From: Desulfovibrio sp.
Lineage (GTDB): Bacteria > Desulfobacterota > Desulfovibrionia > Desulfovibrionales > Desulfovibrionaceae
NCBI GenBank assembly: GCA_031291035.1
Contig: JAISLI010000024.1
Span: 1-64,000, forward strand
Reading direction: 5' to 3'
DNA: 64,000 nucleotides
Shown here piece after piece: positions 17,601 to 27,233 of this stretch. The translations under genes were made by a program, and so were the position numbers. The notes under the pieces are model-generated. The model did no database searches and was not told the DNA's origin. It saw only the letters and a program-made list of their open reading frames with translations. The stretch's first letter is position 1. Each line of letters starts with the position of its first letter.

Positions 17601-18414
17601 CGGCGTTGGCGGGCGTGTACATGCCGATAATGGTGGTTCCCACATACTCGCCTGTGACTTCGGAGACGTAAATCTCCCCGGGCCCAAGTTTTTTGAGTTC
17701 CTCAAAATACGTCTCCGCCCTGACAAACGTGTTGCGGCGCCGGGAGACATCCTTCAGGGCCTTGTCCATAAGGTCCGAAGTGACGACCTTGATGCGTTCC
17801 CGCCCGTCGAGGTCCACAAAGGTAATCTCGTGGTACAGCGGCTTGTCTTCGTAAACAAAGGGGTCCGGCGGACGGTAGTGGAAAGCGTGGTCGTTTTCTT
17901 CAAGACTGGAGGTGTTCATGGTCGGCGCCGGCAGCTCCGCCTCGTGCCAGGCGCTGCCGTCCGGCGTCAGTTCCCATCGGCCCTGTCTGACGATCCTGCC
18001 CGTCCTGTTTTCCACAAAACTGCGATATATCCGCTCATCAGGGCGCACGGAGGCAATAAAGCGGATGTCGGAATCCCGGCTGTAAAGAAAATTGGCCACA
18101 GCCAGGGCATAGTCCGTGCTTGCGCGCTCAATCTCGTATGTGGCGCGGTCGTTCAGGGCCTTGACCGCGTCGTCCACGGCGATGTCGCCTGTTTGCGCGA
18201 GAGAATCAATGGCCTTCGAGGAAATTTCGGCGGTCCGGCTTTTGAGGTCCTCCCCCAGCTCCCAGGACTGCGACCAGGCGACCAGAGCCAGCAGGATCAA
18301 CGGAATCACCTTGATGGCGACAAATATCAAAATCAGCTTCGCCCTGAGGCCAAAGCCCATTTTTACAAAGAGCCGCTCCATTTTTATGCGAAATGGAGAA
18401 ACATTTCTGGCCAT
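14635..18414 (-). CDS. Large membrane hybrid histidine kinase with two PAS domains
   Basis: A 1259-aa sensor. TM1 is at about 25-47 and TM2 at about 542-565. Between them lies a periplasmic sensor of about 490 residues that resembles a Cache-type domain but is larger than usual. Then come HAMP (about 566-618), two PAS domains (about 625-740 and 745-865), HisKA with phosphoacceptor His875 ([10 protein letters not shown]), an ATPase domain with the FGGSGLGLTI G2 box, and a C-terminal receiver with Asp1174 (FMDVQMPRMNG). GGAGG precedes the ATG. The gene stands alone: a minus-strand promoter lies at 18492-18519 and no response-regulator gene is adjacent. The ligand and output are unknown. Confidence 0.88.
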   Translation of the reverse strand: MARNVSPFRIKMERLFVKMGFGLRAKLILIFVAIKVIPLILLALVAWSQSWELGEDLKSRTAEISSKAIDSLAQTGDIAVDDAVKALNDRATYEIERASTDYALAVANFLYSRDSDIRFIASVRPDERIYRSFVENRTGRIVRQGRWELTPDGSAWHEAELPAPTMNTSSLEENDHAFHYRPPDPFVYEDKPLYHEITFVDLDGRERIKVVTSDLMDKALKDVSRRRNTFVRAETYFEELKKLGPGEIYVSEVTGEYVGTTIIGMYTPANAARRGVPYEPEKAAYAGKENPHGRRFRGIVRWGMPVEQNGKRIGYVTLALDHDHLMEFMAHPIPTDDRYTEIPDAFAGNYAFIWDYKGKSIVHPRHHSIVGFDAETGEPQVPWLEDRIYDEWKASGLPYQDFIQSVPTFQAQSRSKKPARELTEAGLVGLDCRYLNFAPQCTGWMDLVKDGGSGSLRIFWSGLWKLNTAAAIPYYTGRYGKSRIGFGFVAMGAGLDDFHRPATVTRDVLNGLIAKTDSELDDFSRKTYEFIASNLKETAINLSVSTAVMIAIVIFIAIWMASVITRSVTRLVSGIARFQNGERHFRFEEPIKDELGQLADSFDDMAESLEASASGLVVILDEKFNVRYANRTLLNMLGKTINEVVSLPYGEVSIFPFQSPADPVYALEHGMEAAPYLYAGTHRYYRGKAEPLKNKRGKLTGYLVATNDVTSILLEQEKIAQQRALLDTIFNNSPDLIAFYNAEFGYLAVNPRFASLPGLPPARLIGMNLSDFFPEEIANGFKDTYELCRDQRTAIYSETKLTFADGHEEHLDIVRTPIFDEKGALQGYLCVARDVSLRVNVENELRGAQIQLESAVQEAQKASVAKSNFLARMSHEIRTPMNAIIGMTEIVRRKLNDGEVRTNDLIANMTQIARSTNHLLNLINDILDISKIEAGKIDLVEEIFDLRVLLDNVCSIISPRCEEKNIEFSVVLQGLEDMPAFEGDTLRIKQVLINLLGNASKFTPECGEIVFTARMEESEAERDKLFFSVRDTGIGIAEDAMKTIFNPFEQAEGHLARRFGGSGLGLTISSTIVEMMGGRLEVTSEEGKGSDFYFSLWLKKAKRAQAHAEAAEPDTRHLAGKHMLLVDDVDINRLILTETLADTGLVIDEAEDGESAVREFEKSPVGFYDIIFMDVQMPRMNGYDATQAIRRLDRPDAATVPIVALTANAFKEDVEMALANGMNAHLAKPVEIDRVIETLLIYLGPQAPGVILPNEARNS

Positions 18415-18491
18415 CAGCCTCCAACCTCACAACTGACCGTTTGAATCGTTCTGAGAGCGGGTGGACAGGACAAGGGCAGATATCGCTTGCT

Positions 18492-18519
18492 ATTACAAAA
18501 TATTACAAAATATTTTCAA
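18492..18519 (-). promoter_or_regulatory. Promoter of the large hybrid kinase within a tandem repeat
   Basis: On the minus strand TTGAAA (18514-18519), a 16-base spacer, and TGTAAT (18492-18497). The spacer and -10 are built from two tandem copies of the 10-mer TATTACAAAA (plus strand, 18491-18510). It lies about 80 bases upstream of the kinase start. Confidence 0.5.
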
Positions 18520-18549
18520 CATGTTTCCGTAGTTGATTGTTACCGCCTG

Positions 18550-19635
18550 TTAGCACGCTCCGTTGATATTTTCAATAATTTTTTTCCCCATGGCAGCGCA
18601 ACCCAGCGGAATTTTTCCCGTTTCCATGATGTCGGCGGTGCGGTATCCCCCGGCCAGCACGGCGCGCACGGCGTTCTCCACCAGCCCGGCGGCCTCGGGC
18701 ATGCCGAGTCCCAGGCGCAGCAGCATGGCCCCGGAAAGAATCGCGGCAAGGGGATTGGCCTTGTCCTGCCCGGCGATGTCCGGCGCGGAGCCGTGGACTG
18801 GTTCAAAAAGTCCGGGATCCGAAGCGCCCACGGACGCCGAGGGCAACATGCCCAGGGAGCCTGTGATGACGGCCGCCTCGTCCGAGAGAATGTCCCCGAA
18901 AAGGTTGGCCGTAAGTATGACGTCAAACTGCGAGGGGGCGCGCACAAGCTGCATGGCCGCATTGTCCACATAGAGATGGCTCAAGGCCACCTCGCCGTAA
19001 TTCCTGTGTTCCTCAATAACCACTTCCCGCCACAGGCGCGAGGTTTCCAGCACATTGCTTTTGTCCACGGAGCAGACCTTGCGGCGGCGCAGACGCGCCA
19101 GATCAAAAGCCGTGCGGGCAATGCGGCGGATCTCCTCTTCCGTGTAAATCATGGTGTTGACGCCCGTGCGCATTCCCCCCAGCATACTGACGCCGCGCGG
19201 CTCGCCGAAATAAACATCGCCGGTGAGTTCACGCACCACAACAAGATCAATGCCCGCCGCGGCGGTTTCCGGCTTGAGCAGGCAGGCGCCCGCAAGTTCC
19301 GGCATGAGCAGCGCCGGACGCAGATTGGCGTAAAGCCCGAGGGCTTTGCGTATGCCCAAAAGACCTTTTTCCGGCCTTTTGTCGGGGCTGACGGCGTCCC
19401 ATTTCGGTCCGCCCACGGCACCGAGAAAAACGGCGTCGGCCCGGCGGCATTTTTCAATGGTGCGCGCGGGCAGCGGTTCTCCCTCGGCGTCGATGGCCGC
19501 CCCGCCGATGAGCGCCTTTTCAAAGGTCAGCTCGTGCCCGCAACGCGCGGCCGCTTCCGCGATGGCGGCAACTCCCTGGGCAATTATTTCCGGGCCTATG
19601 CCGTCGCCTTCCAGAATACAGACATGTTTTTTCAT
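18550..19635 (-). CDS. leuB: 3-isopropylmalate dehydrogenase
   Basis: A 361-aa NAD-dependent enzyme that oxidises and decarboxylates 3-isopropylmalate to 2-oxoisocaproate in leucine synthesis. Visible signatures are [10 protein letters not shown] at the N-terminus, the substrate-binding arginines in LGLYANLRP and [13 protein letters not shown], and the metal-binding segment [20 protein letters not shown], all of the LeuB rather than the isocitrate dehydrogenase type. It is the last gene of the leu cluster, 28 bp after leuD. Confidence 0.95.
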   Translation of the reverse strand: MKKHVCILEGDGIGPEIIAQGVAAIAEAAARCGHELTFEKALIGGAAIDAEGEPLPARTIEKCRRADAVFLGAVGGPKWDAVSPDKRPEKGLLGIRKALGLYANLRPALLMPELAGACLLKPETAAAGIDLVVVRELTGDVYFGEPRGVSMLGGMRTGVNTMIYTEEEIRRIARTAFDLARLRRRKVCSVDKSNVLETSRLWREVVIEEHRNYGEVALSHLYVDNAAMQLVRAPSQFDVILTANLFGDILSDEAAVITGSLGMLPSASVGASDPGLFEPVHGSAPDIAGQDKANPLAAILSGAMLLRLGLGMPEAAGLVENAVRAVLAGGYRTADIMETGKIPLGCAAMGKKIIENINGAC

Positions 19636-19663
19636 TTTTCTCCCGTTCGTCTTGCGTTCCGGC

Positions 19664-20161
19664 TCAGGCCCTTCCCAACCGCCGGCTCACATGGCCCACA
19701 AGGCCGCCGGCATTGAGAATGGCCGCCATGGATTCGGGCAGCGGCGGACAGACGATGTCAAAATTCCGCGTCAGGTCACGGATGCGCCCTTTTCCGGGAA
19801 TAATGTCCAGCTCGTCGCCATCCTGAATTTTTGCCGCCTCATCCCCCGCCTCCATAAGCAGCAGGCCCATGTTGAAGGCGTTGCGGTAGAAAATCCGCGC
19901 GAAACTGCGGGCGACGACAACGGGGATGCCCGCCCCCAGAATGGCTATGGGCGCATGCTCGCGCGAGGAGCCGCATCCGAAATTGCGCCCGGCCACCAAA
20001 AAGTCGCCCTTTCGCACACGCTTTACCCATCCCGGTTCAAGACCGGAAAAACAATTCTCCCCAAGTCTGGCGGAGTCTGTGGTCACCAGAAAACGTGCCG
20101 GTATGATGGCGTCCGTGTCAATATTGTCACCCACCTTATGGGCTTTGCCCTTGTAATTCAT
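19664..20161 (-). CDS. leuD: 3-isopropylmalate dehydratase small subunit
   Basis: A 165-aa swivel-domain subunit that pairs with LeuC to isomerise 2- to 3-isopropylmalate. Key segments are [16 protein letters not shown] near the N-terminus and the [17 protein letters not shown] substrate-recognition loop. It is of the short archaeal/LeuD2 type. AAAGGA lies eight bases upstream of the ATG at 20161, which excludes a longer reading that would overlap leuC out of frame. Confidence 0.95.
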   Translation of the reverse strand: MNYKGKAHKVGDNIDTDAIIPARFLVTTDSARLGENCFSGLEPGWVKRVRKGDFLVAGRNFGCGSSREHAPIAILGAGIPVVVARSFARIFYRNAFNMGLLLMEAGDEAAKIQDGDELDIIPGKGRIRDLTRNFDIVCPPLPESMAAILNAGGLVGHVSRRLGRA

Positions 20162-20232
20162 GGCTGTTTCCTTTTTTCCGGTGTCACGCGAAATTGCGCC
20201 CTTTACGTCACAATGTTTCCGTCCAAAGGGCG

Positions 20233-21495
20233 TCACAACTGCGCCGGGCCGGCCACGCAGCCCGCCACGGCCGAAGCGGCGGCGACCACCGGGCTTGCCA
20301 GGTAGACTTCCGAGGCAAGACTTCCCATGCGGCCCCTGAAATTGCGGTTGGTAGTGGCCACAGCCCGCTCGCCGTCGCCCAGTATGCCCATGTGTCCGCC
20401 GAGACAGGGCCCGCAGGTGCTGGGCCCCACAATACAGCCGGCATCCATGAAAATTTCCAGCAAGCCTTCCCCGAGACACTGTTTCCAGACTGTCGGCGTG
20501 GAAGGCAACACAATGCAGCGCACATTCCTGTCCACCTTGCGGCCGCGCAGCACCAGCGCGGCGTCGCGCATGTCGCCCAGTCTGCCGTTGGTGCAGGAAC
20601 CTATGACAACCTGCTGCACCGGTATGCCCGACGCTCCGGAAACAGGCTTCACGTTGGAGGGCAGATGAGGGCAGGCCACCACAGGCTCCCTGCCGGTCAC
20701 GTCCAGGTCCACAACGCGCTCATAGGGCGCGCCGTCATCCCCCGCCAGGGAGAAATCAAGTCCCGGCCGGCCGTGTTCAGCGCAATAGGCGCGGGTCTGC
20801 CCGTCCACGGGAAACAACCCCGCCTTGCCGCCGGCCTCTATGGCCATATTGGCCATGGTGAGCCGGCCTTCCACAGGCAGCGCGTCAATCACCGGACCGC
20901 CGAATTCCAGGGACCTGTACAGGGCGCCGGCCACGCCGATCTCGCCGATGAGCATGAGTATGAGGTCCTTGGCGCGCAGCCACTCCGGCATGACGCCGGT
21001 ATAGTTCACACGTATGGCCGGCGGCACCTTGAGCCAGGTTTCCCCTAGGGCCATGCCCGCCGCGATGTCCGTCGAGCCCATGCCTGTGGCGAAAGCTCCC
21101 ACTCCGCCGTAGGTGCAGGTATGGCTGTCCGCGCCGATGACAAGATCGCAGGGGCCCACAAGGCCCTGCTCCGGCAGCAGGGCATGCTCCACCCCGCAGG
21201 GGCCGCCCTCGTAGTAGTGGGTGATGTTCTGTTCTTTGGCGAACGCCCGGCTCGTCAGCACCTGATTGGCGGAATCAATGTCCTTCTGCGGGGTAAAATG
21301 GTCCATCACGAGAACGACTTTATCCCTGTCAAAAACCCGTTCCGCTTTCATCTCCCTGAAAGACTTTATGGCCAGCGGAGCCGTGATGTCGTTGGCCAAC
21401 ACAAGGGAAAGGCGGCACCGCACGATCTGTCCGTCGCGCTCCACGGCGTCGTCGCTGTGCCTCTGCAAAATCTTTTGAGCCAGTGTTTTCGGCAT
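20233..21495 (-). CDS. leuC: 3-isopropylmalate dehydratase large subunit
   Basis: A 420-aa aconitase-superfamily subunit that holds the [4Fe-4S] cluster. Cluster ligands are visible in IGSCTNGR and in [28 protein letters not shown] is also conserved. Length matches the homoaconitase/LeuC2 type that pairs with short LeuD. The ATG at 21495 has GAGGAG five bases upstream, better than an adjacent GTG two codons earlier. leuD follows after 71 bp. Confidence 0.95.
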   Translation of the reverse strand: MPKTLAQKILQRHSDDAVERDGQIVRCRLSLVLANDITAPLAIKSFREMKAERVFDRDKVVLVMDHFTPQKDIDSANQVLTSRAFAKEQNITHYYEGGPCGVEHALLPEQGLVGPCDLVIGADSHTCTYGGVGAFATGMGSTDIAAGMALGETWLKVPPAIRVNYTGVMPEWLRAKDLILMLIGEIGVAGALYRSLEFGGPVIDALPVEGRLTMANMAIEAGGKAGLFPVDGQTRAYCAEHGRPGLDFSLAGDDGAPYERVVDLDVTGREPVVACPHLPSNVKPVSGASGIPVQQVVIGSCTNGRLGDMRDAALVLRGRKVDRNVRCIVLPSTPTVWKQCLGEGLLEIFMDAGCIVGPSTCGPCLGGHMGILGDGERAVATTNRNFRGRMGSLASEVYLASPVVAAASAVAGCVAGPAQL

Positions 21496-21603
21496 GTTCA
21501 CTCCTCATTGCAAAACAGGCTTCATGTATCGCCAAAATCCCGCTTCCGGCCGCGGCCGGACGAAAGGAACAGAAAGCCGCCTTTGCCGCGACGGCTTTCC
21601 TCA

Positions 21604-23139
21604 TCAAAATTTTTTGCGCTTTTCGGCCTCCAGTTTCACCAGAGAATTTAGGGCATTGACATACGCCCTGGCGCTGGCCACCAGGATGTCGGGATGCGCG
21701 CCGCGCCCGGTGGCGGTGCAGTCGCCCGCATTGAGGCGCACGGTCACCTCCCCCAACGCGTCCGTGCCGCCGGTGACGGCGTTGATGGAATACTGCTCCA
21801 GCTCCGTCTCACGCCCCACAATGCCGGCAATGACGTTGAACAACGCGTCCACAGGCCCGGCGCCGAAGCCGGCGCCTCTTTTTTCCTGCCCGTCCACATC
21901 CATAATGACGGCGGCCGTCGGCGGCACGCCTTCCGCGTCAGAACTCTGCACGCTCACATGGCGCAGGCGGTAGCGATCCGGCATGCGATAAATCTCTTCA
22001 TGCACAAGGGCCATGAGATCGTCATCATGCAGCGTTTTTTTGCGCTCGGCCAGTTTTTTGACCGCTTCAAAAAGCACATTGACTTCCGTCTCGTCCAGTT
22101 TGAAGCCCATGCTTTCAAACTTGCTGCGCACGGCGTTGCGGCCGGAATGTTTGCCGATGACAAGGCGGCTCTCCGTCCTCCCCACGGACTGCGGGGTCAT
22201 GATCTCGTAAGTTTCGCGGTTTTTCAGCATGCCGTCCTGATGCACGCCGGACTCGTGGGCAAAGGCGTTTTCGCCCACAATGGCCTTGTGCCCCGGAATG
22301 GGCCTGCCGATGGTCATGGAGAGCATGCGGCAGGAAGGGTAAAGCTGCTCTGTGACAATATTGTGCGTGAGACCATAGTAGTCCCGCCGTACGGAAAGGG
22401 CCATGGACACTTCTTCAAGAGAGGCGTTGCCCGCCCTCTCGCCGATGCCGTTCAGGGTGACTTCCGCCTGACGCGCGCCGACCCTGAGCGCCGCAAGGGT
22501 GTTGGCGACACCGAGCCCCAGGTCATTGTGACAATGGACGCTGAAAATGGCCTTGTCGCTTTGGAGCGTATTTTCAATGACGTAGCGCACAAGAGCGGCA
22601 AACTCCTCCGGCTGGGCATAGCCCACGGTATCGGGCAGGTTTATGACGCGCGCTCCGGCCCTGATGGCCGTTTCCACGACACGGCAGAGGAAATCGCGTT
22701 CCGAGCGCGAGGCGTCCTCGGCGGAAAACTCCACATTGCCCGTGTGGGAGACGCAACGCTTTACCCCGTCCTCAACCATTTTAATGACGTCTTCAGGGTT
22801 TTTGCGCAGTTTGTGTTTCATGTGCAGGGGCGAGGTTGCCAGAAAAATGTGAATGCGGGGATTTTCCCCCACTTTCACGGCTTCCCAGCAGCGATCAATG
22901 TCTTCCGCAAGGCAACGGGCGAGCCCGGCCACCTGCAGTCCGCGAATCCGGGCGGCAATGGTGTTGACGGCCTCAAAATCGCCGGGGCTGGAGGCGGGAA
23001 AACCCGCCTCAATCACATCCACGCCGAGTTTTTCCATCTGCCCCGCGAGAGCGAGTTTTTCCTGCAAGTTCATGGTCGCGCCGGGGGACTGCTCTCCATC
23101 GCGCAGGGTGGTGTCGAAAAAATACACATGGTTTCGCAT
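21604..23139 (-). CDS. leuA: 2-isopropylmalate synthase
   Basis: A 511-aa enzyme that condenses 2-oxoisovalerate with acetyl-CoA, the first committed step to leucine. It begins [29 protein letters not shown] binds the metal. [20 protein letters not shown] and the [14 protein letters not shown] signature follow. The C-terminal LeuA regulatory domain (about 390-500, with a [16 protein letters not shown] stretch) is present, so leucine feedback inhibition is expected. The start at 23139 lies behind GGGGAGGGG. No leader-peptide attenuator is visible in the 73-bp gap after pssA. Confidence 0.95.
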   Translation of the reverse strand: MRNHVYFFDTTLRDGEQSPGATMNLQEKLALAGQMEKLGVDVIEAGFPASSPGDFEAVNTIAARIRGLQVAGLARCLAEDIDRCWEAVKVGENPRIHIFLATSPLHMKHKLRKNPEDVIKMVEDGVKRCVSHTGNVEFSAEDASRSERDFLCRVVETAIRAGARVINLPDTVGYAQPEEFAALVRYVIENTLQSDKAIFSVHCHNDLGLGVANTLAALRVGARQAEVTLNGIGERAGNASLEEVSMALSVRRDYYGLTHNIVTEQLYPSCRMLSMTIGRPIPGHKAIVGENAFAHESGVHQDGMLKNRETYEIMTPQSVGRTESRLVIGKHSGRNAVRSKFESMGFKLDETEVNVLFEAVKKLAERKKTLHDDDLMALVHEEIYRMPDRYRLRHVSVQSSDAEGVPPTAAVIMDVDGQEKRGAGFGAGPVDALFNVIAGIVGRETELEQYSINAVTGGTDALGEVTVRLNAGDCTATGRGAHPDILVASARAYVNALNSLVKLEAEKRKKF

Positions 23140-23212
23140 CTCCTTACCCCTCCCCAAACACAAAAAGATACGCGGGCCGCTCCCCGAATGCGTCTTTCAC
23201 CACTGTCGGGCG

Positions 23213-23968
23213 TTAACTGTCTTGCGGAGTAAGGGCGCGTAAAAGTTTACGGTTTCGGCGCGGCAAAATAATGAAGGTATAGGCCAGACCACCGGCGATA
23301 TACGTAAGGCACAACAAAAAGCCCATGATTTTGGGAGCCGAAATCACAAGCGCAAGGAGGACAATAAACGTAAGCATGGAACGTATGGGGTGGGCGCGCA
23401 GAAAGTCGTATTCCTTGAAAGAAAAATAGCGCACGGAACTCACCATGACCAGCCCCAGGGCGACGGCCAGCGCGAAAACCGCGTACGGCAGCCCGGCCAG
23501 GATAAAAACGGGCGGATGCGCGGCGAAAAAGACGAAGCAGGCGACAGTGCACGCTCCGACCGGGATGGGCAGGCCTATGAAAAACCGTTTGCCCGAGGCC
23601 GCGCCGGTGGTATTGAAGCGCGCAAGACGCAGGGCGCCGCAGGCGGTATAAAAAAAAGCCGCCGCGATACCCGTGCGCCCGAACTGCTGCAACTGCCACT
23701 GCCAGAGCAGCACCGCCGGAGCGATGCCGAAGGCCGCCAGATCCGCCAGGGAGTCATAGTGGATGCCGAACTCGCTTGCCGTATTTGTGAGACGGGCCAC
23801 CTTGCCGTCCAGTCCGTCCATGAGGGCGGCGAGGAGCAAACTCACGGCGGAGGTTTCGTACTGTCCCTGCGTGGCCCAGACCAGGGCCAGGAAGCCGAAA
23901 AACAGACTCATGGTCGTGATCATGTTGGGCAGAAGGTAAATGCCCTTTCCCGGTCGTTTTCTTTCCAT
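23213..23968 (-). CDS. pssA: CDP-diacylglycerol-serine O-phosphatidyltransferase
   Basis: A 251-aa integral membrane enzyme that makes phosphatidylserine from CDP-diacylglycerol and serine. The CDP-alcohol phosphotransferase motif [18 protein letters not shown] plus HYDSLAD supplies the metal-binding aspartates, and about seven hydrophobic helices follow. It is immediately downstream of psd, whose product decarboxylates phosphatidylserine. The start may be ATG at 23968 or a TTG at 23983 that overlaps the psd stop (TTGA); neither has a strong ribosome-binding site. Confidence 0.9.
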   Translation of the reverse strand: MERKRPGKGIYLLPNMITTMSLFFGFLALVWATQGQYETSAVSLLLAALMDGLDGKVARLTNTASEFGIHYDSLADLAAFGIAPAVLLWQWQLQQFGRTGIAAAFFYTACGALRLARFNTTGAASGKRFFIGLPIPVGACTVACFVFFAAHPPVFILAGLPYAVFALAVALGLVMVSSVRYFSFKEYDFLRAHPIRSMLTFIVLLALVISAPKIMGFLLCLTYIAGGLAYTFIILPRRNRKLLRALTPQDS

Positions 23969-23979
23969 CGGTCTGTGTT

Positions 23980-24621
23980 TCAATTTCTGCGCGCGATGAC
24001 GGTCTGCCCCGCAACGACGCGTTCGCCGGGCTTTACTGCGGGAGCATACCCGCGCGGCAGGTAAAGGTCAACCCGCGAGCCGAAGCGTATCATGCCGAAA
24101 CGTTCCCCCCGGCCAAGAGTATCGCCCGCCTCCGCGCGGCAGACAATACGCCTTGCGACAAGTCCGGCTATCTGCACAATGGTCCAGAAAATTCCGTCGG
24201 TATCGCGCAGTTTGCAGACGCACCGCTCGTTGTCCACAGATGCCTTGTCGAGGGAGGCATTGAGGAACTTTCCGGGCCGGTAGCGTATCTCCTCCACCAC
24301 TCCGGCCACAGGGGCGCGATTGACATGCACGTTGAAAACATTCATGAAGATGCCGACGCAGAGCCGATTCTCTCCGTCCGCGGGATCCCGGCGTTCGACG
24401 ATGTGCAGTACGCGGCCGTCCGCCGGGCTGACGGCCAGCCCCGGCTCCCGGGGCACAACGCGCTCCGGATCGCGAAAAAAGTACAGGCTGAAAGCGCAGG
24501 CCGCCAAAAAAATCACGGCCGGAATTTCAAAATCCGCAAAGGCGCAAACCTCGGAGGCAAGCGCGGTCAGGCCGATGAAGGGCCAGCCTTCGGGGGCAAT
24601 GCCGATATTGGGCTTGTGCAT
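23980..24621 (-). CDS. psd: Phosphatidylserine decarboxylase proenzyme
   Basis: A 213-aa short-type Psd that produces phosphatidylethanolamine. The proenzyme cleaves itself at Gly-Ser182 ([12 protein letters not shown]), turning the serine into the pyruvoyl cofactor. [15 protein letters not shown] and NVHVNRAP are conserved family segments. A hydrophobic N-terminal region (about 12-48) anchors it in the membrane. It leads the psd-pssA-leu run, 33 bp after the diguanylate cyclase gene. Confidence 0.93.
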   Translation of the reverse strand: MHKPNIGIAPEGWPFIGLTALASEVCAFADFEIPAVIFLAACAFSLYFFRDPERVVPREPGLAVSPADGRVLHIVERRDPADGENRLCVGIFMNVFNVHVNRAPVAGVVEEIRYRPGKFLNASLDKASVDNERCVCKLRDTDGIFWTIVQIAGLVARRIVCRAEAGDTLGRGERFGMIRFGSRVDLYLPRGYAPAVKPGERVVAGQTVIARRN

Positions 24622-24654
24622 TATGACTCCTTACCGCAATGACAACAAATTGCT

Positions 24655-26283
24655 CTATTTGCCGCCGGCGGCATCTTCAATTTTTTCGCCAATGCTTTCC
24701 CTGTGCAGGCAAATACGGTTGCGCCCGCTGTTTTTGGCCTGATAAAGCGCCTTGTCCGCCCGCTGCACCAGCTCTCCGCGGGAAACGGAATCATCCTTGC
24801 GGGCGACAGCCACGCCGATGCTGATGGTGACACAGGACGAAACGGTGGAGGAAGGATGCGGCATCCGCAAGGCTTGCACCTTGTCCTTCATGCGCTTTGC
24901 CACGGCAAGAGCCTGTCCGGTGGTGACATTTTCCAGAATTACGGCGAATTCCTCGCCTCCGTAGCGAAAAAGCGCGTCGGAAGTGCGGAAGAGCGTGGAC
25001 TGCATTGCGGAAGCCAGCACGACAAGGCAATCGTCACCGGCTTTATGCCCCAGCGTGTCATTGTATTTTTTAAACAGATCCACGTCAATCATAAGTATGC
25101 CCAAGGATTGGCCCCGATGCTCCCTCGCAAGGCGATTGTCGAAATTGCGCCGGTTGGCGACGCCGGTGAGGGCGTCCCTCATGCTCATGTCCTCAAACTT
25201 TGTTTTCTCCCGGGCCAATTTGTCGGAATACTCCGCCATATCCGACAGATAGCCGTCCAGTTTCGAGACCATGTCAAGCAGTTGCTGTAACTCGGCGATG
25301 AGCGTGGACGGCAGCTCTCCGATCTTGCGACCGAGGTGCATCATGCGCAATTTTTCCGCCGCCAGAGATATGGGGAGCAAAAGACAACCGCGCAACGCCA
25401 GAATGATGCCGGCCATAATGAGGACGGACGCGGCAATAGCCAGATAATAACTGTACTGTGCCAAGGTGGTCTCATTTTTCAGATCCCTGACGTTGTCCCG
25501 GATATTCTGAAATTCCGCCGCGACAGCCCCGTCGGCCAGAGAGCACAGATTTTCACTCAGGTTTTTCCAGATGACGCGGACAATTTCATCAGCTTCACGT
25601 TTGCTGTCAAAAGCCTGACGAAAAACCGCCAGTTCCTGCTCAAACCGCCGGCAATCATCTTTGTCCGCGGCCAGAGGGCCGCCGCACAAGGCCATGACCT
25701 CCCTGACAAAGGGTTGCGCGGGCAATACGGTCCCGGCGGTGTCGAACCGCGGGGTTTCCCGCATGTCATGCCCCCGGACGCGCACTATGTTTCCGCCGAA
25801 AGTCCGTAGCGCCGACAGGGAGGTTTGCAGGTTGCGCGCCTCGCCGCCGGCGCGTTCACGCAGGTCAAAAATCACGCGCACCCTGTGAAAAGCCGTCCGG
25901 GAGAATTCCTCCATCCCCGGAAAAGCTTCAAAGGCCAGTTCGGGGATGACCGTCTGAAGTTTCACTTTCGCCAGACTTCGCAGAGCAGGGTCTTCCGCCA
26001 GGCAGAGGATGTCAAGCTGCGCATGTATGACGTCAAGATTGTCCAGTGTGCGCCGGCTGTCCAGCATGCCGGGCAGAAGGCTGCTTTCCAGAGAATCAAG
26101 ATAGCTCCTGATGCCGGCAAGGAGCATATACCCCACACCGGAAAACGGGGCCGTTATGCACAGAAAAAGGATTGTCAGGAGACACAGAAAGGTTTTTGCC
26201 CTGATATTCCTGCCCGACGGGACGATTGAAAAAATTTTGCTGGTGAGAGCGCTCATGGGGCTCTTGTAAAGGCGTTTCAGCAT
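24655..26283 (-). CDS. Membrane diguanylate cyclase (GGDEF)
   Basis: A 542-aa protein predicted to make cyclic di-GMP. TM1 is at about 31-55 and TM2 at about 282-304, enclosing a roughly 225-residue helical periplasmic sensor. A short HAMP-like or coiled-coil linker (about 305-370) leads to the GGDEF domain, whose active site reads RYGGEEF (442-446). The feedback I-site RTSD is present nine residues earlier (433-436), so product inhibition is likely. There is no EAL domain. It lies 27 bp after a gene for a periplasmic amino-acid-binding-type protein, which may feed ligand information to it. Confidence 0.88.
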   Translation of the reverse strand: MLKRLYKSPMSALTSKIFSIVPSGRNIRAKTFLCLLTILFLCITAPFSGVGYMLLAGIRSYLDSLESSLLPGMLDSRRTLDNLDVIHAQLDILCLAEDPALRSLAKVKLQTVIPELAFEAFPGMEEFSRTAFHRVRVIFDLRERAGGEARNLQTSLSALRTFGGNIVRVRGHDMRETPRFDTAGTVLPAQPFVREVMALCGGPLAADKDDCRRFEQELAVFRQAFDSKREADEIVRVIWKNLSENLCSLADGAVAAEFQNIRDNVRDLKNETTLAQYSYYLAIAASVLIMAGIILALRGCLLLPISLAAEKLRMMHLGRKIGELPSTLIAELQQLLDMVSKLDGYLSDMAEYSDKLAREKTKFEDMSMRDALTGVANRRNFDNRLAREHRGQSLGILMIDVDLFKKYNDTLGHKAGDDCLVVLASAMQSTLFRTSDALFRYGGEEFAVILENVTTGQALAVAKRMKDKVQALRMPHPSSTVSSCVTISIGVAVARKDDSVSRGELVQRADKALYQAKNSGRNRICLHRESIGEKIEDAAGGK

Positions 26284-26310
26284 GGCTGTCCGGTGCGGCG
26301 CCGGCTCGGG

Positions 26311-27084
26311 TTAATACAACGTATGCGGGAACCAGGCACGATTTATCCGGAGAAATATGCCGTTGTAGCGTATCTCCCGCAGGGCCCTGTCCACGGCGGC
26401 GCCGAGATCCCTGTCATTCTTCCGCGTGCCGATGCGATGCGAGGTGGAAAGCGCTCCAAGCGGCAGGGGATCGCCGATCATCTCAAACTGTCCGTCGGCT
26501 CCGGAAACAAGAAAGGCATAGGCCTGAAGGATGTTGACCAGCATCGCGTCCAGCTCTCCCCTCCGGAGGGCGGCAAAAATATTTTCCGCTTCACCCGCCA
26601 CAACCGTATTGCGCGGCAAGGCGTCCGTTTCCTCCAGATACCGCCGCGCGTCGCTCCCCGCGCACACGCCGATCCTCGCCGGCCCGCTCTCCTCCGTCCT
26701 GTCGGGCGGAATTCTGCCCACATAGACAAAACGCGCGTGAAAATAGGGAGCGGAAAAGTCCATATATTCCGCGTAGTCGGATGTCGCTGGCACGTCCATC
26801 ACCAGGTCGAGGCGATCCTCGCGCAACTCCGCCAGCAAGCCGTCTGGCGGCAGCGCAAAAAATTCGCAACGGCGCTCCATGGCGACGCACAGGGCCCTGG
26901 CCATATCAATGTTGAAACCGCTGAAACCGCCCGCCTCATCCGTATAGGAAAAAGGCGGGCAACTGCGCTCCACGCCTACTTTGAGCGCCTGTTCCGCACG
27001 GACCCCGGCGGGGCGGCCGCAACAGAACATCAGGGCAAACGCCGCCGGAAAGATGAAAAAATGTATCTTTTCAGTATACCGCAT
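26311..27084 (-). CDS. Periplasmic solute-binding protein, amino-acid (SBP_bac_3) type
   Basis: A 257-aa exported protein. A signal peptide (hydrophobic stretch about 8-28, ending near VRAEQ) precedes a two-lobed binding fold: LKVGVERSCPPFSYTDE, FSGFNIDMARALC, DLVMDVPATSDYAEYMDF and the GVCAGSDARRYLEE lobe. It is the family that delivers amino acids to ABC importers or fronts sensor kinases. No permease or ATPase gene is nearby; the only close partner is the downstream diguanylate cyclase. The specificity-determining Arg/Asp pairs are partly altered (LVMDVPATS where an importer usually has DxxxAGMTxT), so it may be a sensor subunit. Confidence 0.75.
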   Translation of the reverse strand: MRYTEKIHFFIFPAAFALMFCCGRPAGVRAEQALKVGVERSCPPFSYTDEAGGFSGFNIDMARALCVAMERRCEFFALPPDGLLAELREDRLDLVMDVPATSDYAEYMDFSAPYFHARFVYVGRIPPDRTEESGPARIGVCAGSDARRYLEETDALPRNTVVAGEAENIFAALRRGELDAMLVNILQAYAFLVSGADGQFEMIGDPLPLGALSTSHRIGTRKNDRDLGAAVDRALREIRYNGIFLRINRAWFPHTLY

Positions 27085-27233
27085 AATTCCGCTTGCTGAA
27101 AAACGCCACGGAAGCCCATTCTGCTCAAACGTGCATCGTTTTATGTCGTTGGGCGAACATTGTCAAATTGTTGTGAATGAAGTACTCTGGAGCGTGGAAA
27201 AAGTGTTGTTTCCAACTTTCTGAACAGGAAAAC

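Noticed and set aside
16408..18444. 678-codon open frame on the plus strand
   Set aside because: It is antisense to the large hybrid kinase, whose domains are unmistakable. The translation has no recognisable domain; it is a GC-rich shadow frame.
21694..23232. 512-codon plus-strand frame opposite leuA
   Set aside because: leuA on the minus strand has all expected motifs; the plus-strand reading has none.
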